A stretch of 64,000 bases of DNA, from positions 23,210,406 through 23,274,405 of the forward strand of contig NC_081409.1 in NCBI RefSeq assembly GCF_030272615.1. The letters run 5' to 3'. Both the position numbers and the translations under genes were made by a program. The notes beneath the pieces are model-generated. The model worked only from the letters and a program-made list of their open reading frames with translations. It was not told the DNA's origin and made no database searches. This stretch comes from Cryptomeria japonica (taxonomy: Eukaryota > Streptophyta > Pinopsida > Cupressales > Cupressaceae). Positions 1-11,057 of this stretch are shown piece after piece. Position 1 is the stretch's first letter, and each line of letters starts with the position of its first letter.

Positions 1-2
1 AT

Positions 3-215
3 CTTGTGTTTCATGTTAGATCAAAATACAAAGATCTGACATCATTCATTGGAAATTTGATTCAAAATAAACAAATGAAATTACAGTTTAATTCCACATC
101 TAAACAAGTTGCTAATATCTTCACCGAAACACTCCCCATAATTAGTTTTGTGGTTTTGAGACATCAACCAGGACTTATCCCATGGACCATCCAAAGGGAG
201 ATTGAAGGCACATGA
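3..215 (+). pseudogene. Ty1/Copia RNase H C-terminal fragment
   Basis: The reading frame to the stop at 213-215 matches the end of Copia polyproteins: an HVRSK block (family HaRsKHI), then QVANIFTETLP (family QvADIFTKaLP), then a short LRHQPGL-like tail. This is where Copia RNase H normally ends, just before the polypurine tract. The fragment is cut by the window edge. The Asp of ADIFTK is replaced by Asn and the Lys by Glu, so it is decayed. A homologous piece, preceded by more RNase H, lies at 17,018-17,488. RNase H would remove the RNA template during reverse transcription. Confidence 0.75.
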
Positions 216-443
216 TCGTCGATCATTTCTAACACTATTTTTCTAATGGAACAACTGTTTACATGCTGCACTACTCCACATTTCTTTGTTTACTTTTTCT
301 TTTCCTTTGTGCAGTCAGTTTGCTTGCTACGCTTCTCCCTGTTTGCATGTACTACAGGCTTTGGTTGAATAAACAGCCACCTCTCATTCAAAATAACGCA
401 ATCTATTATTCTGTCTTCTTGTGTTCGTTGACCTTTCTCAGCA
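203..443 (+). mobile_element. Putative short Copia 3' LTR
   Basis: A purine-rich tract (CCAAAGGGAGAT, 191-202) directly follows the RNase H fragment, as expected for a Copia polypurine tract, so the LTR should start TGAAGG at 203. A likely end is CTCAGCA at 437-443, after a GAATAAACAG segment resembling a polyadenylation region. The homologous element at 17,489-17,767 has the same order. The boundaries are inferred, and the sequence beyond the end is also conserved between the copies, so the true LTR could be longer. Confidence 0.45.
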
Positions 444-494
444 GTGTTTTTTAATTCCACATATCTTTTCTTCACAGTTCTTAACTCTTTAGTA

Positions 495-709
495 TGAAAA
501 GGCCATTTTCGAATCTAAGTAATGTGAAACTTTATCCACACATTTTCTTATATGATGGCGCATTATAAAGGATATGTTGTGTCTGATGCTTTATACCCAT
601 GTGAAAGCAGCTTATTCATTTCAATACCATAAGAAGTCAGAATGATGAGGCCTTTGAAATATAAGGAAAGCCATCGACAATCATATGAGTGGTAGGAAAT
701 TTGTACATC
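495..709 (+). pseudogene. Decayed copy of the exon-like segment seen at 17,881
   Basis: This stretch aligns with 17,881-18,120, including the block coding MAHYKGY (from about 555), but carries an in-frame TAA and small deletions. It is the worse-preserved copy of an unidentified coding-like segment carried by the old Copia-derived repeat. I do not recognise the protein. Confidence 0.4.
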
Positions 710-2170
710 AAGTGATCATCCTTATCCTTCACTTCGCCCACAAAGAGAAGAAATCATAGGAAAAGCTCCTCCACTCTTTCAAAAGTTATTCGTCTAATAA
801 CTTTTAGCATTTGTTTCTTTGTAAAACCTGCGGAGAACAATAGTCATTGCGTGTGTGAATCGAGTGTTGGGCACAAGGCATGGTTGGGCTAGTCAAGATT
901 CACTTAGATCATTCCCATGTCTTCAACACTATTTTCAAAAGTATTATTGGGACCATGTTAGAGTTTTTGGCTTTTGTTACTCGTAGTTGAATCTTTCTAT
1001 GTCAAAATTAGGTACTTTTGTCTTTTTTAAAGGGTCTCAATCTATAGTAATTATATAAATGTTAGTAGAATTGAAAGTTTTATGATATATGTGAATGACT
1101 CTCATGCTAAATGTTCTTAAAAATTTGTCTTATTAAAGGTTTTTGTGTTTTTGTTGCTGTTATGTTGTATCTTTCTAATGTGATATTATTCTTTAGAGTA
1201 GGAATTGAAAATACTTTTTTATATTTATTGTGTTATCATTTAGGCTACCACGTATATGGGTGTTTTCATCCTCTTTAAATAGCGTCAACCTCTAGTAACT
1301 ATGTAACTGCTAGTAGAGTTGAAGATTTTATGACATGAGACAATGACTCCCTCACTAAGTGTCCCACAAAAATTGTTTTCATTAAGTTGTATATTTCCAA
1401 TGTCATATTATTCTCTAGAGCAAGAATTGGCATTAAGTGATCATCCTTATCCTTCACTTCGCCCACAAAGAGAGAAGAAATCATAGGAAAAGCTCCTCCA
1501 CTCTTTCAAAAGTTACTCGTCTAATAACTTTTAGCATTTGTTTGTTTGTGAAACCTGCAGAGAACAATAGTCATTACGTGTGTGAATTGAGTGTTGGGCA
1601 CAAGGCATGGTTGGGCTAGTCAAGATTCACTTAGATCATTCCAATGTCTTCAACACTATTTTCAAAAGTATTATTGGGACCATGTTAGAGTTTTTGGCTT
1701 TTGTTACTCGTAATTGAATCTTTCTATGTCAAAATTAGGTACTTTTGTCTTTTTTAAAGGGTCTCAATCTATAGTAATTATATAAATGTTAGTAGAATTG
1801 AAAGTTTTATGATATATGTGAATGACTCTCATGCTAAATGTTCTTAAAAATTTGTCTTATTAAAGGTTTTTGTTTTTTTGTTGTTGTTATGTTGTATCTT
1901 TCTAATGTGATATTATTCTTTAGAGTAAGAATTGAAAATACTTTTTTATATTTATTGTGGTGTCATTTAGGCTACCACGTATATGGGTGTTTTCATCCTC
2001 TTTAAATAGCGTCAACCTCTAGTAACTATGTAGCTGCTAGTAGAGTTGAAGATTTTATGACATGAGACAAGGACTCCCTCACTAAGTGTCCCCAAAAAAT
2101 TGTCTCTAAGGTTTTGATTTTGTTTTCATTAAGTTGTATCTTTCTAATGTCATATTATTCTCTAGAGAAA
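710..2170. repeat. ~725-bp tandem duplication
   Basis: The sequence starting AGTGATCATCCTTATCC at 711 restarts at 1,436 and runs in parallel to about 2,170 with few differences. One difference is a ~22-bp segment missing from the first copy near 1,375. Offset is 725 bp at the start and 747 bp at the end. The duplication is present here but not in the paralogous block at 5,898, so it arose after, or was lost from, that copy. Confidence 0.85.
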
Positions 2171-2545
2171 GAATTGGCATTACCTTTTTATATTTATTAT
2201 GATTCCTTCTAGGTTACCATACTTGTGAGATTTTTCTGTCCCCTTTAAATGGTATCAACCTTCACTAACTATATAATTGCTAGTAGAATTGAAGGTTTTA
2301 CAACAGTGAAAATGACTCCCTCACTCAAGTATCACAAGAAATTTATCATCAAGGTTTTGGCTTTGTTGTTGTTAAGTTGTATATTTTCTATGTCATATTA
2401 TTCTCTAGAGTAGGAACTGATATTTCTTTTTTTTTATATATTTATTGTGCCACATCTTTTAAGCTATCATACTTATGGACATTTTGTCCCCTTTAAACAA
2501 CCTCAACCTTTGGTAACTACATAATTGCTAGAAGAATAAGGGTTT
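1000..2545. repeat. Degenerate ~245-bp tandem repeat array (block 1)
   Basis: A motif like GCTAGTAGAATTGAAGGTTT, followed by ATGACATG..AATGACTCCCTCAC, recurs near 1,061, 1,309, 1,786, 2,037, 2,279 and 2,528. Neighbouring units are 243-250 bp apart, except across the 725-bp duplication. Between motifs each unit also repeats TTCTCTAGAGTAGGAATT and CCTTTAAATGGTCTCAACC-like segments. No coding capacity is evident. The same unit forms arrays at 6,240-7,050 and 55,211-56,760. Confidence 0.8.
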
Positions 2546-2559
2546 CCTAAGAAAAAGGT

Positions 2560-3235
2560 TATATATCAGGATGGAGGAAGGTGGGTATGTGGCCAAAACA
2601 TATAAATTCGTTCAATTTGGTAGTTACCTAGACACACTTCATGGTCCAGTGAAAATGGAGGAGGATTAGTATATGACTTTGTTGTGTTATTTTCAAAATT
2701 TATGGAACCACCTTGTTATGTTCATTGGGAGCACGACTACCAAGTTGAAGATGGACACAATGATTTCTTTTATTCTTTCAAAAGAAAGATTTATGAGTTA
2801 ACTAAGGAGACCCCAACAGTTCATGGAAGATCCAAAGGAAAAGGAAAGGAGAAGGACACAATAAAGATAATTAGAGATTTAGATTTTGTGGCATATCCAA
2901 ATATCTCAGGGGTAAGTTCAAGATGAAATGTTAGAAATAGAAGAAAATTAAACATCTTATAAGGATGAGGAGAAGAAGAAGAAGAAAAAGGTAGATTTTG
3001 ATCATGATTCTAAGAGATCCTCCCAAGATGAAGGTGATGTACTTGTCACTTCTTGGGCTATTGATGTATCAAAAGGTACACGATTTTGATAGAATTTTTT
3101 ATCGATTTTAACATGACCTCAATTCAAGGATTTTTTAATAAAATATGAAGAACATGATGGTGGGAAGGTGTACCTAGGATATGATTGTCATCTAAAAATT
3201 GTTGACCATGCTAGAGTCTTGTTTCCTTAAACCAT
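2560..3235 (+). pseudogene. Decayed Copia gag-protease fragment (copy 1)
   Basis: Across several frames, short blocks match Copia gag and protease in the right order. GSTTTKLKM, near 2,730, compares with GSTTTTFKM in the better-kept Copia gag at 25,350. A Lys/Glu-rich basic linker follows at 2,940-3,000. A DGGKVYLGYDCHLKIVDHA block at about 3,158-3,215 resembles the segment after the protease active site. Stops and frameshifts are frequent and the DSGA active site itself is not readable. Confidence 0.5.
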
Positions 3236-3239
3236 TGTT

Positions 3240-4719
3240 TAAGTACAAAGGCTTCATTTGTCAAAATTTTATGTCTTCAGGTTATACAATATTTAGGAGA
3301 TGCCTAAAATATATCCCTCGAATATCTTTGCTCAAATTCCTAAAAGGTTCCCTAAGACTTTCAATAAAATAAAAAATTTTAAACTAATCAAGAAATATCT
3401 TGTTAAAGTTTGTGAGTTCATCCAATTTTTTTTGGTTAAAATCTCTTTAATCATTAAGAACTAACATATTGGAGGTTCCAAATCCATTGGGAAAAACTTT
3501 ATCAAAGGTTCATTATCAATCATGAACCCTTTGTTTAAGCTCATCACATGTTATCAATATTTTCTATTAGGAGCATGAGTAGTTTGGGGATCTAAAAGAA
3601 CCTTTGATAAGTTGTCATTCTCAACTTAGTTCATAATTTATAAAACATCAAAAGAAAAATAAATGATAAAGTGTTAAGAGTTTCATCCATTCCTAGAACT
3701 ACCGAAACCTCTAACAAGCTTGGAACACTTGAAGTTCCTGACAAAACAACAAGCCTCCATAAAGCACTTTAACAAGGAAGAAGGATTCAATTTCTTAATT
3801 ACCAAGGAACCCCAAATAATCCAAAGCACATTAAAGGAAAAGAGTTAAAAAAATTCATAAGGAAAAATCAAATATAGTTCCTTAGGTTCATAGTGCATCT
3901 GAAACCTCTTATTAGTTCCTAGAATAGGTTTAGTTCCTAATGAAGTTGTATGCTCTAGAAAGGATATCAAATGGGGGGTTTATTTTCATTTAGCTCACAC
4001 AGGGATTCAAAAACTAAATATTCATGAGAAAATGGAAGAAAATAAAGAGTCAAAGATTTCATAGGTTTTGGGAACCTATGGAACCTCTGATAAGTTCAAG
4101 TTCTTGTTCTATCTTTGACAAGTTCCTTTTCACTTAAAATAAGATTTAGAAAAATGAAAACATCATGTTAATACCTAGAAAAGAAAAGAAAATGGAGATT
4201 GTAGTGTTATAAAAAAGTGTTCTCTTATCAATTAAACAATCATTAACATCCAAAGAAAAGGAGCTCAAAATATTGCAGCCCAATCCAATTAAAACCATTT
4301 CAAATTGATTCCCTACTCGACCCACCAAGTAAACATTTCAAACACCAATTTGAAGTTTTTTCTTAAAAATAAATTCTAATCCCAATTTCTTCCCTTTTCT
4401 AATTTTTGACTATATTTACTTACTTTTTCTTTATAGTATTGTTTAATCTACTTAGTGACTCAAGAAAATGTTGAATGTGAAAAATGAAATTTTCCTATCA
4501 AGGGTATGAAAGAGAATTGGTGTTAAAGAATTACTTATCAAAATTTGAACTAGACAACAGTCTAGGGAATATAGACTTAAAATAATTATGGATATGCATG
4601 GCTGAAATCCTAGCTTACCAATGGCTGAAGCCACTTTTCAAAGTGGGTTATCACATATAAGAGGTTTCCTAATTTTTTTTTAAGTGAATTGAACTACTAA
4701 TGAATTGTATCAAATATTA
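3240..4719. other. AT-rich non-coding tail of the 3.3-kb repeat
   Basis: I see no coding frame, RNA gene or terminal structure here. Phrases such as GAACCTTTGATAAGTT and GGAACCTATGGAACCTCTGAT recur irregularly. The segment is conserved in order with 7,745-9,243. Confidence 0.5.
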
Positions 4720-5897
4720 TGGTGCAGGAGCATCTAGGTGGTCATATGCTCCTATTTGGCCATTATGAGTTATTTCAAGTTTCAATGTCATGTCAAGATG
4801 GAACAAAGTCTTGAAAGACCATTCTTTATGTAATAAGGTCCTTGAGACCATAATGTCATGTTTGAGTTCAATTTGTAGTTATGTTGTCTCAATGTTGTTA
4901 AAAATTGTCAAAATTGTCAAAATTGGGTAAGTATGTACGAAGGTGTCAAATGAAGGGTTTCATCATGTAGGAGGGTCTATTGGACCTCCTTAATCCTACT
5001 TGTAATGGTATAGAGGCATCATGGTCTTAGTTTTGGTCCATGACTAGTTTTGATGAAAGTTGTCATCATTGAAAAAAGTTGTCGATGCAATTTTATTGCA
5101 AAAAGTGTATTGAGGGTGGTTTAATTTTAGATAGCATTCAAAAGTTAGTTATAGAAGTTGGGGGATGAAGGAACATATATATCTCTCTTTCATTGACAAA
5201 AGGCTCTGTTGGACAATGTAATGAAGCACAACCAATACAATTTGAAGTTTTTCCTTGCATTTTGGTGTAACAGTCTTATCTTTTGCACTTTTCATTGTGG
5301 AATCTTATTCAATTTCTTTGTAAACCCATTGAGCATGTTAGTTGGATGAATTCTCTTAGTTTGGTTTTTGTTTCATCTATTTTCATTATATTTTGACCAA
5401 AATATCTTAGTTTTCGTGAAAACTGTCACAAACCCTTACTAGGGTATCTAGTGACATTATAAGAGTATCTAGTGACATTAAATAACGTAATTTTTGGTCA
5501 TCTCATAGTTTAAAACCCATGCCATTGGATGAGATGACCCTTTTAAATGTATATTTTTGTTTTCCTTTTAATACAGGGTTCCATGCTCAAATTGGCACGT
5601 GCTAAGGATGACACAAAGTTTGATTTTGTGTCTCAGTCTGTGATTGGCAGCGAGTTGATGGTGTATAGGGTGATCCAGATGCAAAGAGGTCCTTGGGAGA
5701 CTAGAGGAAGGCAGTGAGGGGTATGGGAAAGTATTCCAACCATGTTCAAAGGGTTGGCAAGGACAAAGAAGCCAAGTAGATAATGAATGTTACGACTGTC
5801 CTAATAACAGTGTAAGAGACTGTGACAGTATAACAAGGAGGGAGAATAATCCAACTTGAAGGGGTGAATAAGGAGTCGGTATGTGTGTGAATAATCA
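4720..5897. other. Spacer between the direct repeats, with one exon-like segment
   Basis: This is not shared by the flanking repeats. At 5,556-5,578 a T-rich tract ends in ..CCTTTTAATACAG, a good splice-acceptor shape. It is followed by about 45 open codons (GSMLKLARAKDD.., to the stop near 5,718). No donor or partner exon was identified. The rest is AT-rich without recognised content. Confidence 0.35.
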
Positions 5898-6239
5898 ACA
5901 ATCATTGGAGTTGTGGTCAAGAAGGTATCATCCTTATCCCTCACTTCGCCCACAAAGAGAGAAGAAATCATACGAAAAGCTCCTCCACTCTTTCAAAAGT
6001 TACTCGTCTAATAACTTTTTAGCATTTGTTTGTTTGTCAAACCTGCGGAGAACAACAGTTATTTGTTTGTGTGTGAATAGAGTGTTGGGCACAAGGCATG
6101 GTTGGGCGAGTCAAGATTCACTTAGATAATTTCCAAGTCTTCAACAATATTTTCAAAAGTATTATTGGTACATGTTGGAGTTTTTGGCTAAGGGTTTTGG
6201 CTTTTCTTATTGTTAGTTGAATATTTCTATGTCAAAATT

Positions 6240-7050
6240 AGGTATTTTTGTCTTTTTAAATTGTTTCAATTTGTAATAATTATATAAATGCTAGTAGAAT
6301 TAAAGGTTTTATGATATGTGAGAATGACTCCCATGTTAAATGTTTTCAAAAAGTTGTTCTAAAGGTTTTTGGTTTTGTTGTTGTTATGTTGTATCTTTCT
6401 AATGCCATATTATTTGTTAGAGTAAGAATTGACAATAATTTTTTTATATTTATTGTGGTGTCATCTAGGCTACCACATATATGGGTGTTTTCATCCTCTT
6501 TAAATAGAGTCAACCTCTAGGAATTATGTTACTGCAAGTAGAGTTGAAGATTTTATGACATGAGACAATGACTCCCTCACTAAGCATCCCAAAAAAAATT
6601 GTCTCTAAGGTTTTGGCTTTGTTTTCATTAAGTTGTATCCTTCTAATGTCATATTATTCTCTAGAGCAAGAATTGGCATTACCTTTTTATATTTATTATG
6701 ATTCCTTCTAGGTTACCATACTTGTGAGATTTTTTTGTCCCCTTTAAATGGTATCAACCTTCACTAACTATATAATTGCTAGTAGAATTGAAGGTTTTAC
6801 AACAGTGACAATGACTCCCTCACTCAAGTATCACAAGAAATTTATCCTCAAGGTTTTGGCTTTGCTGTTGTTAATTTGTATATTTTCTGTGTCATATTAT
6901 TCTCTAGAGTAGGAACTAATATTATTATTTTTTATATATTTATTGTGCCACATCTTTTAAGCTATCATACTTATGGACATTTTGTCCCCTTTAAACAACC
7001 TCAACCTTTGGTCACTACATAAATTCTAGCAAAATAAGGTTTTTCTAAGA
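6240..7050. repeat. Degenerate ~245-bp tandem repeat array (block 2)
   Basis: Units with the CTAGTAGAATTGAAGGTTTT anchor recur near 6,289, 6,534, 6,778 and 7,026, about 245 bp apart. This is the block-2 counterpart of 1,000-2,545 without the 725-bp duplication. Confidence 0.75.
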
Positions 7051-7065
7051 AAAAGGTTATATATT

Positions 7066-7740
7066 AGGATGGAGGAAGGTGGGTATGTGGCCGAACATAT
7101 AAATTCGTTCAATTTGGTAGTCACCTAGATACACTTCATGGTCCAGTGAAAATGGAGGAGGATTAGTATATGACTTTGTTGTTTTATTTTCCAAATCTGT
7201 GGGACCACCTTGTTATGTTCATTGGGAGCACGACTACCAAGTTGAAGATGGACACAATGATTTCTTTTATTCTTTCAAAATAAAGATTTATGAGCTAACT
7301 AAGGAGGTCTTGGGGCAATGATTCATGGAAGATCCAAAGGAAAAGGAAAGAAGAAGGACAAAATAAAGATAAATAGAGATCTAGATTTTGTGGCATATCC
7401 AAATATCGCAGGGGTAAGTTCAAGATGAAATGTTAGAAATACAAGAAAATTAAACGTCTTATAAGAGAATGTAAGGATGAGGAGAAGAAGAAGAAGAAAA
7501 TGGTAGATTTTGATTATGATTCTAAGAGATCCTCCCAAGATGAAGGTGATGTACTTGTCACTTCTTGGGCTACTGATGGATCAAAAGGTACACGATTTTG
7601 ATAGAATTTTTTTATCTCTTTTCACATGACCTCAAGTCAAGGTTTTTTTAATAAAATATGAAGAATGTGATGGTGGGAAGGTGTACCTAGGATATGATTC
7701 TCATCTAAAAATTGTTGACCATGCTAGAGTCTTGTTTCCT
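7066..7740 (+). pseudogene. Decayed Copia gag-protease fragment (copy 2)
   Basis: Collinear with 2,560-3,235, with the same GSTTT-type block, basic linker and post-protease block. It has its own additional indels, so both copies have decayed independently since duplication. Confidence 0.45.
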
Positions 7741-9243
7741 TAAACCATTGTTTAAGTACAAAGGCTTCATTTGTCAAATTTTTATGTCTTTAGGTTATAC
7801 AATATTTAGGAGATGCCTAAAATATATCCCTCGAATATCTTTGTTCAAATTCCTAAACGGTTCCCTAAGACTTTCAAGAAAATCAAAATTTTTAAACTAA
7901 TCAAGAAATCTCTTGTTAAAGTTTGTGAGTTCATCCAATTTTTTTGGTTAAAATCTCTTTAATCATTAAGAACTAACATATTGGAGGTTCCAAATCCATT
8001 GGGAAACACTTTATCAAAGGTTCCTTAAGTATCATGAACTCTTTGTTTAAGCTCATCACATGTTATAAATATTCTCTATTAGGAGCATGAGTAGTTTGGA
8101 GATCTAAAATAACCTTTGATAAGTTGTCATTCTCACCTTAGTTCATAATTTAGAAAATATTTCAAAAGAAAAATAAATGATAAAGTGTTAGGAGTTTCAT
8201 CCATTCCTAGAACTACCGAAACCTCTAACAAGCTTGGAACACTTGAAGTTCCTGACAAAACAACAAGCCTCCATAAAGCACTTTAACAATGAACAAGGAT
8301 TCAATTTCTTAATTACCAAGGAACCCCAAATAATCCAAAGCACATTAAAGAAAAATATTTAAAAAAATTCATAAGGAAAAATCAAATATCGTTCCCTAGG
8401 TTCATAGTGCATCTGAAACCTCTTATTAGTTCCTAGAATAGGTTTAGTTCCGAATGAAGTTGTATGCTCTAGCAAGGATATCAAATGGGGGGTTATTTTA
8501 ATTTAGCTCACACAGGGATTCAAAAACTAAATATTCATGAGAAAATGGAATAAAATAAAGAGTCAAAGATTTCATAGGTTTTGGGAACCTATGGAACCTC
8601 TGATTAGTTCAAGTTCTTGTTCCATCTTTGACAAGTTCCTTTTCACTTAAAATAAGATCTAGAAAAATGAAAACATCATGTTAATACCTAGAAAAGAAAA
8701 GAAAATGGAGATTGTAGCGTTATAAAAAAATGTTCTCTTATCAATTAAACAATCACTAACATCCAAAGAAAAAGAGCTAAAAATATTGCATAGTGAAGCC
8801 CAAGCCAATTATAACCATTTCAAATTGACTCCCTACTCCTTCCGAGACCCACCAAGTAAACATTTCAAACACCAATTGGAATCTTTTTCTTAAAAATAAA
8901 ATTCTATTCCCAGTTTCTCTCATTTTCTAATTTTTCACTATATTTATCGACTTTTTCTTTATAGTATTGTTTAATCTCCTTAGTGACTCAATAAAATGTT
9001 GAATGTCAAAAATGAAATTTTGCTATCAAGGGTATGAAAGAGAATTGGCGTTAAAGAATTACTTGTCAAAATTTGGAGACAACAGACTAGGGAATATAGA
9101 CTTAGAAGAATTATGGATATTCATGGCTAAAACCCTAGGTTATCAATGACTGAAGCCACTTTTCAAAGTGGATTATCTCTTATAAGAGGTTTCCTAATTT
9201 TTTTTTAGTGAATTGAACTAGTAATGAACTATATCAAATATTA

Positions 9244-9531
9244 CAAACGCAATGAGAGGGAGATAAGAAGTGCATATGGCATATTAATAGTTAAATTAGA
9301 TAGTCTAGATCAATAAGAAATTTATTAGTAACTCCTAAAAGATTAATTATATGAATATGAGTGTCTGGAGAGAGCACAAAAATATTTTATTGATAAGAAG
9401 GATACATGTCTAAATAGAATTTCTAGGTAGCAATTAAAGAGACCAAGAAAGGCAACTTAAAAACTACCCAAATGCAATCTTAGGTATTATTTCAACAAGG
9501 ATATATTTTCTATCATAACCCAAATACACAG
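9244..9531. other. Unassigned sequence
   Basis: No frame, repeat or terminus is recognised between the end of the 3.3-kb repeat and the transposon-end fragment at 9,532. Confidence 0.4.
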
Positions 9532-9830
9532 GGGCAAGTGCCTAAAGACAAGGGACCAAAAGGGGTCCTTAAGTGGCCAACATTTTTTTGAGATCTGGAA
9601 AGTTTAATCTTGGACGAGAAATTGAAGATAGTTATGCTCAAAATTTGAAGATACACCAAGAACAACAGTTGCAGTGCTCCAAATCTACTTTCTAAATTAT
9701 TATTTTTTTAAAATGGTGGAGATTAAGGGGTTCAAAAAGGGGGGCCACACAAATTGGCTCTATTTTAAAAAAAAAAATATAAAATAGCGTATGGTGTGCT
9801 CCCCCTAAAATGTTTTTTTTTTATAACTTT
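9532..9830 (+). mobile_element. Left-end fragment of the same TIR transposon family as 19,110-41,411
   Basis: The segment beginning GGGCAAGTGCCTAAAGACA aligns with the left end of the 22-kb transposon (GGGTAAGTGCACAAAGATGG). The similarity runs through ~280 bp of subterminal sequence: AAGTGG..ACATTTTTT, then CTT(G)GA..GAAATT, GATTAAGG(G)GGTCAAA and a near-terminal GTGCNC. No matching inverted right end was found before 17 kb. It is therefore a truncated or one-ended relic, or its other end is too diverged to see. Confidence 0.6.
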
Positions 9831-10264
9831 TTTAGTAAATTGCTTTGGTGAGAAAATAGCTAAAACCATGTAGTTTATGCCCAATATTTTTGCTAATATT
9901 TAATGAACATATGATATTTTACTAATTTTGAAAGTGGACACATCCTAAAAAACTAGAAAATTGAGCATTCTCCTACCTAGGTTTTTTGAAAACTTATAAA
10001 CAATAAATAAATAAATAATTGAATAGATGTAGAATGAAGTCTAGTTTATAAAAAAATATTTTTTTCAAATTTCAATGAATGGGTAAAAAGTAATATAAAA
10101 AATACTACACATGGTTTTTGATAAAAAATGGATACACGAAAAAAAATATATTAAAGATGAAAACCTTAACATACTCAAAATGTGAAAAAATACATGGTTA
10201 GAAAGAGAAGAGAGAAATTAATCTTATCAATGTATTTTTTAACCTTGCATTGAAACATGTTCAA
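9831..10264. other. AT-rich unassigned sequence
   Basis: Long A and T runs, with no open frame of note and no recognised terminus. Confidence 0.4.
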
Positions 10265-10884
10265 ACTTGATATAGAGTACGGGGCGGCTAAGGGTAACCC
10301 TATGCAGGCTGGTTGTGGGGGAGTTGCTATACACGCAAACATAATATAATAAGGTATATGTGAATATAAGCAAAGCTATACACGCAAACATCATTCAAGA
10401 TTGAAGGAAGGTTTGAAGAAGGCAAATTAGAGCTTAACCGGTACTGAATCCAGCATATGAAGATGCTATTTTGAGCAGTACATTATCATTGGATTTAACC
10501 ATCCAATTATAGTCAGTGTGACTCCCATTTTGTGATTGAGCAGTGAGCTCTAGGTAGTTGACCTTTCTGCATGTGCAGACTCCATATTGTACACACATAC
10601 TATCTACAGTAGTATCATTTGATTGTGGGTTAGGTTTCCCACCATGGTTTTTCCTCTTATAGGGTTTCCATGTACAAATATCTGTGTTATGTGTTGTGGA
10701 TGTTATTGCCTTTCTGTTTCATGCATTAAACTTTACGAGTACTGCAATTAACTGATAAAATTATCTACCGACATTAAAGTTTGGTTTACCGGTATTATGC
10801 ACTAAGTTTGGTTAAGTTAGTTTTGGTTTGTATTTATTGGACGACTGATTCACCCCCCCTCTCAGTTGCCTTCGGGACCTAACA
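10265..10884 (+). mobile_element. Copia LTR, plus orientation, 5' truncated
   Basis: The segment ends GATTCACCCCCCCTCTCAG...GACCTAACA at 10,884, the 3' end typical of these Copia LTRs (compare 57,950-57,993). Its interior, including GAGCAGTGAGCTCTAGG, TTTCCCACCATGGTTTTTCC and the following segment, is the reverse complement of matching parts of the LTR at 11,058-12,281. It is a relative of that LTR in opposite orientation. No TG start with a matching GATGA duplication was found, so the left edge is uncertain. GCTATACACGCAAACAT occurs twice near its left edge. Confidence 0.6.
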
Positions 10885-10999
10885 GATGAGTCTCCATCTG
10901 AATCTTCCATACTGTGTAATTTTTTCCATCAAGCCTCGGTATATCCCTTCGAAAGATAGCTCCAGAAGAACTCGATGAACTTGAACTGTTAGTCACCAT
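10885..10999 (-). pseudogene. Copia gag N-terminal fragment
   Basis: From an ATG at 10,999 the frame gives a Ser-rich start followed by IPRLDGKNYTVWKIQME. This is the hallmark opening of Copia gag (family l.G.NY..WK..M). It is cut at 10,884 by the opposing LTR after about 38 codons. The ATG lies about 45 bp inside the element's primer site, the normal arrangement. No stop is present in the surviving part. Gag would form the cytoplasmic virus-like particle. Confidence 0.75.
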
Positions 11000-11043
11000 A
11001 AGATCTTCCTCAAGCGGTTAAGCTTTCTACAAAGAGGACTAAA

Positions 11044-11055
11044 TCTCTGATACCA
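11044..11055 (-). other. tRNA-iMet-type primer binding site
   Basis: On the minus strand TGGTATCAGAGA sits two bases inside the end of the LTR at 11,058, matching the initiator-tRNA primer site of plant LTR elements at 11 of 12 positions. Confidence 0.85.
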
Positions 11056-11057
11056 AT

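Larger units (their letters stand above)
1435..4719. repeat. 3.3-kb direct repeat, copy 1
   Basis: Nearly collinear with 5,920-9,243. Both copies contain the 245-bp array, the decayed gag-protease segment and a long AT-rich non-coding tail, and both stop abruptly at CAAATATTA. The intervening 1.2 kb is unrelated. This could be a segmental duplication or the two long terminal repeats of a non-coding element; I see no clear TG..CA ends or primer site to decide. Confidence 0.85.
5898..9243. repeat. 3.3-kb direct repeat, copy 2
   Basis: Second copy of the block at 1,435-4,719. Its left edge (TTGGAGTTGTGGTCAAGAAG, from about 5,899) matches the third copy at 18,154 rather than copy 1, so all three derive from one larger family. 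It ends at CAAATATTA, exactly where copy 1 ends. Confidence 0.85.

Noticed and set aside
4719-4735. TGGTGCAGGAGC as a primer binding site
   Set aside because: Only 8 of 12 positions match the usual site and no LTR end with CA precedes it.
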